From Pseudomonadota bacterium (GTDB lineage: Bacteria; Pseudomonadota; Alphaproteobacteria; Rhizobiales; Devosiaceae): 64,000 nucleotides of DNA. The stretch lies in NCBI GenBank assembly GCA_023393475.1, contig JAEWLC010000037.1, positions 274,676-338,675 on the forward strand. The letters are read 5' to 3'. The position numbers and the translations under genes are program-made. The notes beneath the pieces are model-generated. The model did no database searches, was not told where the DNA came from, and saw only the letters and a program-made list of their open reading frames with translations. Positions 44,911-53,041 of this stretch are shown here, one piece after another (the stretch's first letter is position 1; each line of letters begins with the position of its first letter).

Positions 44911-46053
44911 ATGACCATCACGCTACGCCGATTGGCATTTTCCGTCGTCCTCAGCACTATGGTTAGCGGGGCACTAATATCCACCGGCAACCTGTCCGTT
45001 GCCCTCGCGCAGGAGAGCGCGCAGGCGGGCAAGGCCGCGGTGGCCGCTGCAAAGATCCTGGCCCAGAAGAACGAGCACCAGGCGGTCCGCGACCTGCTGC
45101 TCCCCTTCGTCTCCGATGACGCTGCCGCGCTCCTCTACGTGCGCGCCGGCATCGCGTTGAAAACCGCCGACAGCCGGGACTTCGTCCTCGCCGCCCGGCT
45201 GGCCGAATCCGGCAACATCACCGGCGCTCGCATGGTCGGCGATATGCTGCGTCAGGGCATCGGCGTCAGCGCCGATCTCGACCGCGCCGAAGCCGCCTAC
45301 CGCCGCGCCATCGAACTCGGCGACACGGCCTCCCGCAAGCGCCTTGGCGATCTCTACAACCAGTCCAAGCGCTTCCCCGAGGCGATTGCCGCCTATGCGG
45401 AACTCCGCGCCGAGGATCCTGCGAGCGACCGGCAATACACCGTCCTCTCGATCACGCGGGGCAACGTCACCGATCCGGCCCAGCTCGCTGCCCTCATCGA
45501 GCATCTCGACGGCCTCACGCTGACCGATGCCGCTGCGGCTCGCGCCGCCGCTTCGATCTTCGAGAGCGGCACGGGCGTCGAGATCGACAAGCCCCGCGCC
45601 GTCTCCTACGCCCGCCGCGCCGTCCAGCTCGGCGACACCAGGCTCGGCCTGATGGCCGCCAGGGATTGCGACACCTGCTCCGCCCTCGAGGTGGTGGGCC
45701 TGCTCAAGGCCACCGCCAAGCTGGAGGACGTCAAGAAAACCAGCAACGCGCTGGAAATGCCGCTGGAGCGCGGCCTCTATGCCGATAGCTGGGAGATCGT
45801 CGCCCGTTTCGCCCCAGTCGATCGCACCGCCATCGCCAGCCACATGCTGAAAAAGTTCGGCGCGGTCTCCAATCCCGTGGTCGGGCTGACGCAATCGCTG
45901 ATGCTGGCAAGCGGCGAGTACGATGGCGACGTGGACGGCATGCTGACCACCTCCACCCTCGCCGCCGTCCACCGCTACGCCGCCGCGCGCGAGATCAAGC
46001 TGGTGGAATTCAACCCGGCTTTCGTCACCCGCCTCTTCGCCAGCGCCGAGTAA
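44911..46053 (+). CDS. Secreted Sel1-like repeat protein with peptidoglycan-binding-like C-terminus
   Basis: 380 residues. Signal peptide about 1-35 (ends NLSVALAQ). Helical repeats follow; Sel1-type units are seen at GARMVGDMLRQGIGVSADLDRAEAAYRRAIELGD (about 107-140) and AAASIFESGTGVEIDKPRAVSYARRAVQLGD (about 211-241). The C-terminal LASGEYDGDVDGMLTTSTLAAVHRYAAAR (about 330-360) fits a PG_binding_1 repeat. Periplasmic scaffold function is likely (family knowledge), perhaps linked to the glycan genes upstream. Only two bases separate its stop from the convergent nasA stop. Confidence 0.75.
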   Translation: MTITLRRLAFSVVLSTMVSGALISTGNLSVALAQESAQAGKAAVAAAKILAQKNEHQAVRDLLLPFVSDDAAALLYVRAGIALKTADSRDFVLAARLAESGNITGARMVGDMLRQGIGVSADLDRAEAAYRRAIELGDTASRKRLGDLYNQSKRFPEAIAAYAELRAEDPASDRQYTVLSITRGNVTDPAQLAALIEHLDGLTLTDAAAARAAASIFESGTGVEIDKPRAVSYARRAVQLGDTRLGLMAARDCDTCSALEVVGLLKATAKLEDVKKTSNALEMPLERGLYADSWEIVARFAPVDRTAIASHMLKKFGAVSNPVVGLTQSLMLASGEYDGDVDGMLTTSTLAAVHRYAAAREIKLVEFNPAFVTRLFASAE

Positions 46054-46055
46054 TC

Positions 46056-48686
46056 CTACTCGGCCGCCTCGAGCCGGTTGACGTCCACGATCCCCCGGAT
46101 CTCCGCCCGGCACGACCCGCAGTTCGTGCCGGCCTTGAGCGCCGCGCCGACCGCTTCCACCGAGTGACACCCCGACCGCGCCGCTGCAGCGATCTGGTTC
46201 GCACCCACCCCGAAGCAGGCGCAGACGATCGGTCCCGGGTCCGGCCGGTCTCCCCCTGGCCGCCCGGCGAGGATATCGGCCCGTCGCCGCGGCGTGATCG
46301 CCTCGGTGAGCAGTCCCACCGCCCATTGCCGTGACACCAGCACCGGATCCGGCGACAGGTAGAGCGCGAACTCCAGTTCCTCGCCCGCGAACAGCGCAAA
46401 GCTCATCCGCCCGCTCGCCTTGTCCCGGATGGTGAGCAGGTGTGTCCCCTCCTCGACCCCGAACGCCTCGCGAACCCAGGCCTCCCAGTCCGCCGGTTCG
46501 GTCATGAACGCCAGCTCGGTGCGCCAGCCGCCCGCGGCCTCGGCTGTCGCCCAATAGTCCGTGCCTTCAAGCCCCGGCTTCCGCCGGCTCACCGCGAAGC
46601 CATAGCGCCTCGCCAGCGCCGGACCGGCAACAACCGTCGCCATCTTCAGCGCGGGCTGTCCCGAAACCGGATCGGTCTGCGCCGTCACCAGCGCATCGAC
46701 CCGCCCCGCCGCAGAGAACTGCCCGGTCCAGTGCATCGGCACGAAGATGCTGCCGCGCTGCTGCCTGTCGGTGACCAGCGCCCGCACCAGCGCACTGCCA
46801 TGCTGGTTCTCGAGCTTGACGAGGCTCGCATGCCGGATGCTCTTGTCCAGCGCGTCGTCCGGATGGACCTCGGCGAAGGGTTCGGCGAGATGCGCCGAAA
46901 GCCGCGCCGCCTTACCCGTCCGCGTCATCGTATGCCAGTGGTCGCGCACCCGGCCGGTATTTAGGACCAGCATCCCGGGCGGCGTGACGATCGGCGGTGG
47001 CGGCGCCACGGCCACGAAACGCGCCCGCCCGTCGGGCGTGAAGAACTGCCCGTTGCCGAACATCCGCGGCGTGCCCCGAGCCCGCACCGGCCACTGCACC
47101 GGTGGCAGGTCGTCGTAGCCCGCCCCAATCAACGCCGAGAGGTCGAAGTCCCGCGTCCCCGTGTTCTCGAATGCCGACAGTTCAACGTGCTCTGCGAAAA
47201 TCTCGCCCGCGCTCTCATAGGGGAACGCCGTGCCGAACCCCATCCGCCGCGCCACCTGGGTCACGATCCACCAGTCCGGTTTCGCCTCCCCGCGCGACGG
47301 CAGGAACGGCCGCTGGCGCGCCACGCGCCGCACGGAATTGGTCACCGTGCCGTTCTTTTCGCCCCACCCCGCCGCAGGCAGGCGCACATACGCTTCGACG
47401 GCAGTATCGGTCGCGGCATTCATGTCCGAGACCACGACGAACGGACACGCCCGGATCGCGGCCCGCACCGCATCGGCCTCGGGCATCGAGTCGACGGGGT
47501 TGGTCGCCATGATCCACAGCGCCTTCACCTTGCCGTCCGCGATCGCTTTGAACAGCTCGACCGCCTTCAGCCCCGGCTTCTCGGCAATGTTCTCGGCGCG
47601 CCAGAAGCGCCGCACGCGGTCGACGCTGTCAGGATCGAAATCCATGTGCGCGGCCAGCATGTTGGCGAGCCCGCCCACCTCGCGCCCGCCCATCGCATTG
47701 GGCTGTCCGGTCACCGAGAACGGCCCCATGCCGGGCAGGCCGATCCGGCCGGTGGCGAGGTGGCAGTTGATGATGGCATTGACCTTGTCGGTGCCCGTCG
47801 CCGACTGGTTCACGCCTTGCGAATAGACCGTAACGGTGCGCGGATTGGCTGCAAACAGGTCGTAGAAAACTGCCAGGTCCCGCACGCTGGCCCCGGTCGC
47901 CTCCGCCACCCGTTCAAGCGTCCATTCCCGCGCGACATCAAGCGCCGCCCCGAACCCGTTGGTACTCGCGGCGATGAACTCGGGATCGAGTGCATTCCGC
48001 TCCGCCAGCGACTTCAGCAGCCCGACGAACAGCGCCGTGTCGCCGTCGGGCTTGATCGCCAGATGCAAGTCCGCCTGGTCCGCCGTCGTCGTCCGCCGCG
48101 GGTCGACCAGCACCAGCTTCATCTGCGGCCGCTGCGCCTTGGCAGCGATGATCCTCTGGTACAGCACCGGGTGGCACCAGCTGAGGTTGGAACCGACAAG
48201 GATGATCAGGTCAGCGAGTTCGAGATCCTCGTAGTTGCCCGGCACGGTGTCCGATCCGAAGGCTCGCTTGTGACCGGCCACTGACGACGCCATGCAGAGG
48301 CGCGAGTTGGTATCGATATTGGCAGAGCCGACGAACCCCTTCATCAGCTTGTTGGCGACGTAATAGTCCTCGGTCAGCAACTGTCCCGAGCCGTAGATCG
48401 CCACCGCTTCCGGCCCGTGCTCGGCGACGGTGTCGCTGAACCGCGACGCCACGAGATCGAGCGCCTCGTCCCACCCCACCCGCTCGCCGCCGATCTCCGG
48501 ATGGAGCAGCCGTCCATCGAGCGACAGCGTCTCGCCCAGCGCCGAGCCCTTCGAGCACAGCCGCCCGAAATTGGCCGGGTGCTCTGGGTCACCGGCAATC
48601 TTCACCGTGCCGTCGGGCTGGGGCGTGGCGAGCACGCCGCAGCCTACGCCACAGTAGGGGCATGTCGTTCGGATGGTCTGGGACAA
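46056..48686 (-). CDS. nasA: Assimilatory nitrate reductase catalytic subunit
   Basis: 876 residues, cytoplasmic (no Tat signal). N-terminal 4Fe-4S site CPYCGVGC ... C44 (C9, C12, C16, C44), molybdenum-ligand Cys C131 in NSRLCMASS, and the bis-MGD-binding domains through about residue 700. The C-terminal 60 residues are a BFD-like 2Fe-2S domain (CACFGVG ... TNCGSC), typical of NasA. It reduces nitrate to nitrite using ferredoxin or an NADH-linked partner; no separate nasB electron-transfer gene is nearby. TTG start at 48686 with GGAG nine bases upstream. Last gene of the nas transcription unit, six bases after nirD. Confidence 0.93.
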   Translation of the reverse strand: MSQTIRTTCPYCGVGCGVLATPQPDGTVKIAGDPEHPANFGRLCSKGSALGETLSLDGRLLHPEIGGERVGWDEALDLVASRFSDTVAEHGPEAVAIYGSGQLLTEDYYVANKLMKGFVGSANIDTNSRLCMASSVAGHKRAFGSDTVPGNYEDLELADLIILVGSNLSWCHPVLYQRIIAAKAQRPQMKLVLVDPRRTTTADQADLHLAIKPDGDTALFVGLLKSLAERNALDPEFIAASTNGFGAALDVAREWTLERVAEATGASVRDLAVFYDLFAANPRTVTVYSQGVNQSATGTDKVNAIINCHLATGRIGLPGMGPFSVTGQPNAMGGREVGGLANMLAAHMDFDPDSVDRVRRFWRAENIAEKPGLKAVELFKAIADGKVKALWIMATNPVDSMPEADAVRAAIRACPFVVVSDMNAATDTAVEAYVRLPAAGWGEKNGTVTNSVRRVARQRPFLPSRGEAKPDWWIVTQVARRMGFGTAFPYESAGEIFAEHVELSAFENTGTRDFDLSALIGAGYDDLPPVQWPVRARGTPRMFGNGQFFTPDGRARFVAVAPPPPIVTPPGMLVLNTGRVRDHWHTMTRTGKAARLSAHLAEPFAEVHPDDALDKSIRHASLVKLENQHGSALVRALVTDRQQRGSIFVPMHWTGQFSAAGRVDALVTAQTDPVSGQPALKMATVVAGPALARRYGFAVSRRKPGLEGTDYWATAEAAGGWRTELAFMTEPADWEAWVREAFGVEEGTHLLTIRDKASGRMSFALFAGEELEFALYLSPDPVLVSRQWAVGLLTEAITPRRRADILAGRPGGDRPDPGPIVCACFGVGANQIAAAARSGCHSVEAVGAALKAGTNCGSCRAEIRGIVDVNRLEAAE

Positions 48687-48692
48687 GCTGGC

Positions 48693-49031
48693 CTACTCCG
48701 CCGCCGCCAGCATGATGTCGGCCGCCATGAAGATGCGGCCGTCCACCACTTCGACCGCAAATGTCCGCACCTGCCCCTCGTCGGCACCCTGCGCCTCGCC
48801 GGTTGCGAGATCGAACACCCAGTTGTGCAGCGGGCAGGTCACCGACCCGCCATGGACGATCCCCTCGCTCAGCGGCCCGCCTTTGTGCGGGCAGCGGTTC
48901 TCGATGGCATAGACCTGGTTCTCCGCCGTGCGGAACACCGCGATCTTGCCGGCCGGCGTATTCACGCAGCGCGCCCCGCGAACGGGGATCTGCTCGATGC
49001 GCCCGATCTCTACCCAATCGTTCATCAGCAT
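48693..49031 (-). CDS. nirD: Nitrite reductase small subunit (Rieske protein)
   Basis: 112 residues from ATG 49031 (GGAG eight bases upstream; a GTG three codons earlier overlaps the nirB stop and is the alternative). Rieske-type 2Fe-2S motifs CPHKGG (C46, H48) and CPLHNW. Forms the NADH-dependent assimilatory nitrite reductase with NirB. The DNA overlaps or abuts nirB, so translation is coupled. Confidence 0.92.
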   Translation of the reverse strand: MLMNDWVEIGRIEQIPVRGARCVNTPAGKIAVFRTAENQVYAIENRCPHKGGPLSEGIVHGGSVTCPLHNWVFDLATGEAQGADEGQVRTFAVEVVDGRIFMAADIMLAAAE

Positions 49032-49036
49032 CGCGT

Positions 49037-51484
49037 TCACTCCGCTGCCTGGGGCACGCCGAACTCGGCCATGGCCGCGAACTCATGCGCATCCTTGCCG
49101 TTGACCCGCTCCTCCCACGGATCGACCTGCGCGAATGTCTGGCTGAACACGAAGCGGTCGTAGTACATCCGCCGCTTCTCGCGATCCGCGACGATGGCGG
49201 CCTGGATCGAGTCCATGCCCACCCGCTTCAGCCACTTGTACATCCGCTCGAGATAGCGGCCCTGCTCACGATAGAGCTGGGTCAGCGCCGCGATGATCTC
49301 GATCGCCTCGTCCTCGGTATCCGCATGGCACAGCGCTTCCGTGCCCTTGATGTCGAGCCCCGCCGCACCGGCGAAGACGATGTCGTAGCCGCTGTCGACG
49401 CAGATCACGCCCACGTCCTTGCAGGTCGCCTCGGCGCAGTTACGCGGACAGCCGGATACGGCCATCTTCACCTTGGCCGGCGTCCAGGCGCCCCACATGA
49501 ACTTTTCGAGCTTGATCCCGAGCCCGGTGGAATCCTGCGTGCCGAACCGGCACCAGTCCGACCCCACGCAGGTCTTCACCGTACGCAGGCCCTTGGCGTA
49601 AGCCGCGCCCGACACCATGCCCGCCGCGTTGAGGTCGGCCCATACCGCCGGCAGGTCCTCCTTCTTCACCCCCAGCATGTCGATGCGCTGCCCGCCGGTG
49701 ACCTTCACCGCCGGGATCCTGAACTTGTCGACCACGTCGGCTATGGCGCGCAACTCGCCCGAACTGGTCATGCCGCCCCACATGCGCGGCACCACCGAGT
49801 AAGTGCCGTCCTTCTGAATATTGGCGTGCACGCGCTCGTTGATGAACCGGCTCTGCTGGTCGTCCTCGTATTCGCCAGGCCAGGTGGCGACCATGTAGTA
49901 GTTGAGCGCCGGCCGGCACTTGGCGCAGCCGCACGAGGTCTTCCACTCGAGTTCCTGCATCAGCTGCGGGATCGAGCGGAGTTCCTTGGCGACGATCAGC
50001 CGGCGCACCTCGTCATGACCAAGGTCAGTGCACTTGCACATCGGCTGCACGGCGGCGGGGTTGTAGCCGTCCCCCAGCGTCATCATCAGCAGCTTTTCGA
50101 CGAGCCCGGTGCACGAGCCGCAGCTCGCCGAGGCCTTGGTATGGGCCCGCACATCGTCGAGCGAGGTCAGGCCCTTGCCGGTGATCGCACCGGTGATCTT
50201 CGATTTGCATACGCCGTTGCAGCCGCAGATTTCCGCATCATCCGGCAAGGCTGCAACGGCCGCCGTAGGGTCCAGCGGGGCACCACCCTGGTAGTTCTGG
50301 CCGAAGATCAGGGTGTCGCGCATGTCGCGCGTATCTGTCCCCTTCCTCACCATGTCGAAGAACCACGGACCATCGCCCGTGTCGCCGTAGAGCACCGCGC
50401 CGATGACCTTGTCGTTCTTCAGCACCAGCCGCTTGTAGACGCCGGACGAGGCGTCGCGCAGCACGATCTCCTCGCGGTCTTCCGCCTCGGCGAAGTCACC
50501 GGCCGAGTAGAGCGACACGCCCGTCACCTTGAGCTGCGTCGCCGTCTGCACCGGCCGGAACGCCGCGTCCATCTTCACCAGGGTCTTCGCCGCCACCTTC
50601 GCCATGTCGTAGAGCGGCGCGACGAGGCCATAGACCACCTTCTCGTGCTCGACGCATTCGCCGATGGCCAGAATGTCCGGGTCCGCCGTTACCATCTGGT
50701 CGGTCACGACGATGCCGCGCTCGACATGGATGCCCGCCGCGACCGCGATGCGGGTCTCGGGCCGGATGCCCACCGCCATCACCACGATATCGGCCGGGTA
50801 GATGGTGCCGTCGTCGAGCGCCACCGCCTCGACCCGCTCGTTGCCGAGAATTGCCTTGGTCTGCGCCTTGCAATGGATCTTGATGCCGCGCCCTTCGAGC
50901 TCGCGCTGCAGCAGGTACCCTGCCGCCGGGTCGAGCTGGCGCTCCATCAGGTGCCCCATGAGGTGCAGCACCACCACTTCCATGCCACGGAGGCGCAGCG
51001 CTGCCGCCGCTTCGAGCCCCAGCAAGCCGCCACCGATCACCACCGCCCTGGCGTCGGGCTTGCCGGCAGCCGCCACCATCCTGTTGACGTCGTCGAGATC
51101 GCGGAACGCCATCACGCCCGGCAGGTCCTTGCCCGCGATGGGAATGATGAACGGCGCCGAGCCGGTGGCGATCACCAGCTTGTCGTAGGCGGTCTCGCCG
51201 CCCTTCGACACCACCACCTTGCGCTTGCGGTCGATGGCGGTGACCGTCTCGCCGAACCGGCAGTCGACGCCGTTCGCCGCATACCAGGCCCCATCATGGG
51301 TGATGATGTCCTCGTACGTCTTCTCGCCCGCCAGCACCGGCGACAGCATGATGCGGTTGTAGTTGCCGCGCGGCTCCGCGCCGAACAGGGTGACGTCGTA
51401 GCTCTGCGGGCTATCCTCGAACAGATGTTCGAGCATCCGGCCCGACGCCATTCCGGCACCGATGACAACGAGCTTCTGTTTCAT
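49037..51484 (-). CDS. nirB: NADH-dependent nitrite reductase large subunit
   Basis: 815 residues. FAD-binding GAGMASG at 9-15 and NAD-binding GGGLLGLEAA (about 148-157), a BFD-like 2Fe-2S domain (CGCNGVC ... CGSC, about 423-470), a second cysteine group CKCTDLGHDEV ... CGCAKC (about 490-540), and the siroheme/4Fe-4S half-domain with CVGSDWCRFG and SGCPRNCAEATCKD (about 645-700). Catalyses nitrite to ammonium with NADH and NirD. Located between narK and nirD on one transcript. Confidence 0.94.
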   Translation of the reverse strand: MKQKLVVIGAGMASGRMLEHLFEDSPQSYDVTLFGAEPRGNYNRIMLSPVLAGEKTYEDIITHDGAWYAANGVDCRFGETVTAIDRKRKVVVSKGGETAYDKLVIATGSAPFIIPIAGKDLPGVMAFRDLDDVNRMVAAAGKPDARAVVIGGGLLGLEAAAALRLRGMEVVVLHLMGHLMERQLDPAAGYLLQRELEGRGIKIHCKAQTKAILGNERVEAVALDDGTIYPADIVVMAVGIRPETRIAVAAGIHVERGIVVTDQMVTADPDILAIGECVEHEKVVYGLVAPLYDMAKVAAKTLVKMDAAFRPVQTATQLKVTGVSLYSAGDFAEAEDREEIVLRDASSGVYKRLVLKNDKVIGAVLYGDTGDGPWFFDMVRKGTDTRDMRDTLIFGQNYQGGAPLDPTAAVAALPDDAEICGCNGVCKSKITGAITGKGLTSLDDVRAHTKASASCGSCTGLVEKLLMMTLGDGYNPAAVQPMCKCTDLGHDEVRRLIVAKELRSIPQLMQELEWKTSCGCAKCRPALNYYMVATWPGEYEDDQQSRFINERVHANIQKDGTYSVVPRMWGGMTSSGELRAIADVVDKFRIPAVKVTGGQRIDMLGVKKEDLPAVWADLNAAGMVSGAAYAKGLRTVKTCVGSDWCRFGTQDSTGLGIKLEKFMWGAWTPAKVKMAVSGCPRNCAEATCKDVGVICVDSGYDIVFAGAAGLDIKGTEALCHADTEDEAIEIIAALTQLYREQGRYLERMYKWLKRVGMDSIQAAIVADREKRRMYYDRFVFSQTFAQVDPWEERVNGKDAHEFAAMAEFGVPQAAE

Positions 51485-51509
51485 CGCTCAGTCTCCAGTA
51501 ATCAAGGGA

Positions 51510-52730
51510 TCAGGCCGGCTGGCTGACGGCGGGCCGCGCCATCCGGCGCACGGCGACGTGCATCAGCCCCAGCGACACGACGACGAGCACGAACAGCGCC
51601 ATGAAGCAGCTGGTCCACTGTCCTGTGACATCGTGCAGGAACCCGAACAGCAGCGGCAGCACGAACCCGCCGATGCCGCCGATCATGCCCACGAGACCGC
51701 CGACGGCGCCGACATTGTCGGGGTAGTAGGCCGGGATGTGCTTGTAGACCGCCGCTTTGCCCAGGCTCATGAAGAAGCCGAGGACGAACATCAGGGCGAT
51801 GAAGGCGACGGGGCTGATGAGGCTCGGCGGCAGCGACAGGATCAGCGTCACGATCGCCGACACGCCGAACGTCCAGTACATGATGACACGCGCCCCGACC
51901 TTGTCGGACAGCGTCCCCCCATAGGCGCGGAAGATGCTGGCCGGGATCGAGTAGGCAGCGGCGATCATACCGGCCACCTTGATATCGAAGCCATAGACCC
52001 CGATCAGGTAGCGCGGCAGCCACAGGGTCAGCGCGACGAACGCACCGAACGAGAAGAAGTAGTAGAGCCCGAAGCGCCAGACTCGCACGTCCCTCAGTGG
52101 TGCGAACTCGGCGACGAAACTGCGCTGCGGCGCACCCTCGCGGCGCCGCTTCACCAGCACCGGATCGTCTTCCGTGGTGAACCAGAACACCACCGCCATC
52201 ACCGCGAGCGCGCCGGCCCAGGCCAGCGCCACCGCCTGCCAGCCGAACGCCACCATCACGAACGGCGCGATGAACTTGGTCACCGCCGCCCCGACATTGC
52301 CGACACCGAAGATGCCGAGCGCCGTGCCCTGCCTATTCTGCGGATAGAACCGCGACACGTAGGCGACGCCCACCGCGAACGAACCGCCGGCAATGCCGAC
52401 GCCGAGCGCCGCGACGAGGAATTGCTCGTAGGTCTGGGCGAACACCAGCAGCGCCGTCGCCACCGCGGCGGCCAGCATGGTCAGCGTGTAGATCAGCCGC
52501 CCGCCGTAGCGGTCGGTCCAGATCCCGAGCACGATCCGCACCAGCGAGCCGGTCAGCACCGGCGTGCCGATCAGCAGGCCGAACTGGGTTTCGCTGAGGC
52601 CAAGCTGGTCCTTCAACGCCACGCCGATGATCGAGAAGATCGTCCACACGGCAAAGCAGACGGTGAACGCCACCGTGGACAAGCCAAGGGCGCGATATTG
52701 GGAACGGGTCTGGTCGTCGAGGCGGCTCAT
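51510..52730 (-). CDS. narK: Nitrate/nitrite MFS transporter, NarK-type
   Basis: 406 residues, twelve predicted membrane spans. Nitrate-porter signatures are visible: an Arg in TM2 (GSLVRIVLG), GIAGGSFAVGVAYVS in TM5 and GGLVGMIGGIGGFVLP in TM11. ATG 52730 is chosen because GGAG lies seven bases upstream; ATG 52742 has no SD and longer openings run through the regulatory leader. First gene after the leader at 52757-52897. It imports nitrate (and may export nitrite) for NasA and NirBD. Confidence 0.92.
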   Translation of the reverse strand: MSRLDDQTRSQYRALGLSTVAFTVCFAVWTIFSIIGVALKDQLGLSETQFGLLIGTPVLTGSLVRIVLGIWTDRYGGRLIYTLTMLAAAVATALLVFAQTYEQFLVAALGVGIAGGSFAVGVAYVSRFYPQNRQGTALGIFGVGNVGAAVTKFIAPFVMVAFGWQAVALAWAGALAVMAVVFWFTTEDDPVLVKRRREGAPQRSFVAEFAPLRDVRVWRFGLYYFFSFGAFVALTLWLPRYLIGVYGFDIKVAGMIAAAYSIPASIFRAYGGTLSDKVGARVIMYWTFGVSAIVTLILSLPPSLISPVAFIALMFVLGFFMSLGKAAVYKHIPAYYPDNVGAVGGLVGMIGGIGGFVLPLLFGFLHDVTGQWTSCFMALFVLVVVSLGLMHVAVRRMARPAVSQPA

Positions 52731-52756
52731 GGTTTGCTCCATGTGTGAGAGCCCAA

Positions 52757-52813
52757 AACGAAAAAGGCCGCCGCGAGCACGCCCCGTATGCGGGACGAAG
52801 CACTGCGGCAGCC
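52757..52813 (-). terminator. Intrinsic terminator in the nas leader (attenuator)
   Basis: On the minus strand the arms GGCTGCCGC (52805-52813) and GCGGCGGCC (52766-52774) pair over nine bp with one G-T, enclosing a second stem CGTCCCG/CGGGGCG with a CATA loop, and are followed by TTTTTCGTTTT. It sits upstream of the first gene, so it is an attenuator that must be overcome for narK-nirBD-nasA expression. Confidence 0.88.
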
Positions 52814-52828
52814 TTGCCTGTAGGGGAA

Positions 52829-52846
52829 GCGCCCGTCTTTGGACGC
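52829..52846 (-). promoter_or_regulatory. ANTAR target hairpin P2
   Basis: Minus strand GCGTCC-AAAGAC-GGGCGC: a 6-bp stem (one G-T pair) with the hexaloop AAAGAC, which has A at position 1 and G at position 4 as in RNA sites recognised by ANTAR antiterminators. The NasT gene lies immediately upstream in the same locus. Confidence 0.82.
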
Positions 52847-52853
52847 CAGTCGT

Positions 52854-52867
52854 CGCGAATGATCGCG
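52854..52867 (-). promoter_or_regulatory. ANTAR target hairpin P1 (variant loop)
   Basis: Minus strand CGCG-ATCATT-CGCG: a 4-bp stem with a hexaloop, seven bases before P2, matching the two-hairpin layout of ANTAR targets. The loop has A at position 1 but A, not G, at position 4, a deviation from the usual pattern. Confidence 0.68.
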
Positions 52868-52881
52868 TTCGGAAACAACAA

Positions 52882-52897
52882 TGCACGCGCCGTGCCA
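52882..52897 (-). promoter_or_regulatory. Sigma-54 (-24/-12) promoter of the nas operon
   Basis: Minus strand TGGCACGGCGCGTGCA fits the consensus TGGCAC-N5-TTGCA at 10 of 11 conserved positions, with the essential GG and GC dinucleotides exactly ten bases apart. The predicted start is near 52872, just before hairpin P1, so promoter, hairpins and terminator line up. NtrC control is expected for this arrangement (family knowledge). Confidence 0.8.
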
Positions 52898-52921
52898 ATT
52901 CGGGCCTCGGTCACGAAAGCC

Positions 52922-53023
52922 AACAATTTCAGTTGTTTAGCGGAGAAGCGCAAATTTGATCAGTCAGCACCTCTGACTAATCTGAATCCATTTGGGCAAT
53001 AATCGTGATTAAAAAGTAATCAC
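52922..53023. promoter_or_regulatory. Inverted repeats upstream of the nas promoter
   Basis: Three palindromes lie in the AT-rich stretch between the sigma-54 promoter and nasS: AACAA-N6-TTGTT (52922-52937), ATCAGTCAG-CACCT-CTGACTAAT (52959-52981, one mismatch in nine) and GTGATTA-AAAAG-TAATCAC (53005-53023, perfect). They are at enhancer distance for an activator such as NtrC, although none is an exact NtrC consensus; the last may also act as the nasS transcript end. Confidence 0.5.
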
Positions 53024-53041
53024 CAATCGCCGATGGTCAAT

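Noticed and set aside
44911..46053. Considered as part of the nitrate locus because it abuts nasA
   Set aside because: Opposite strand, convergent with a two-base gap, and the product is a secreted Sel1-repeat protein with no nitrogen link.
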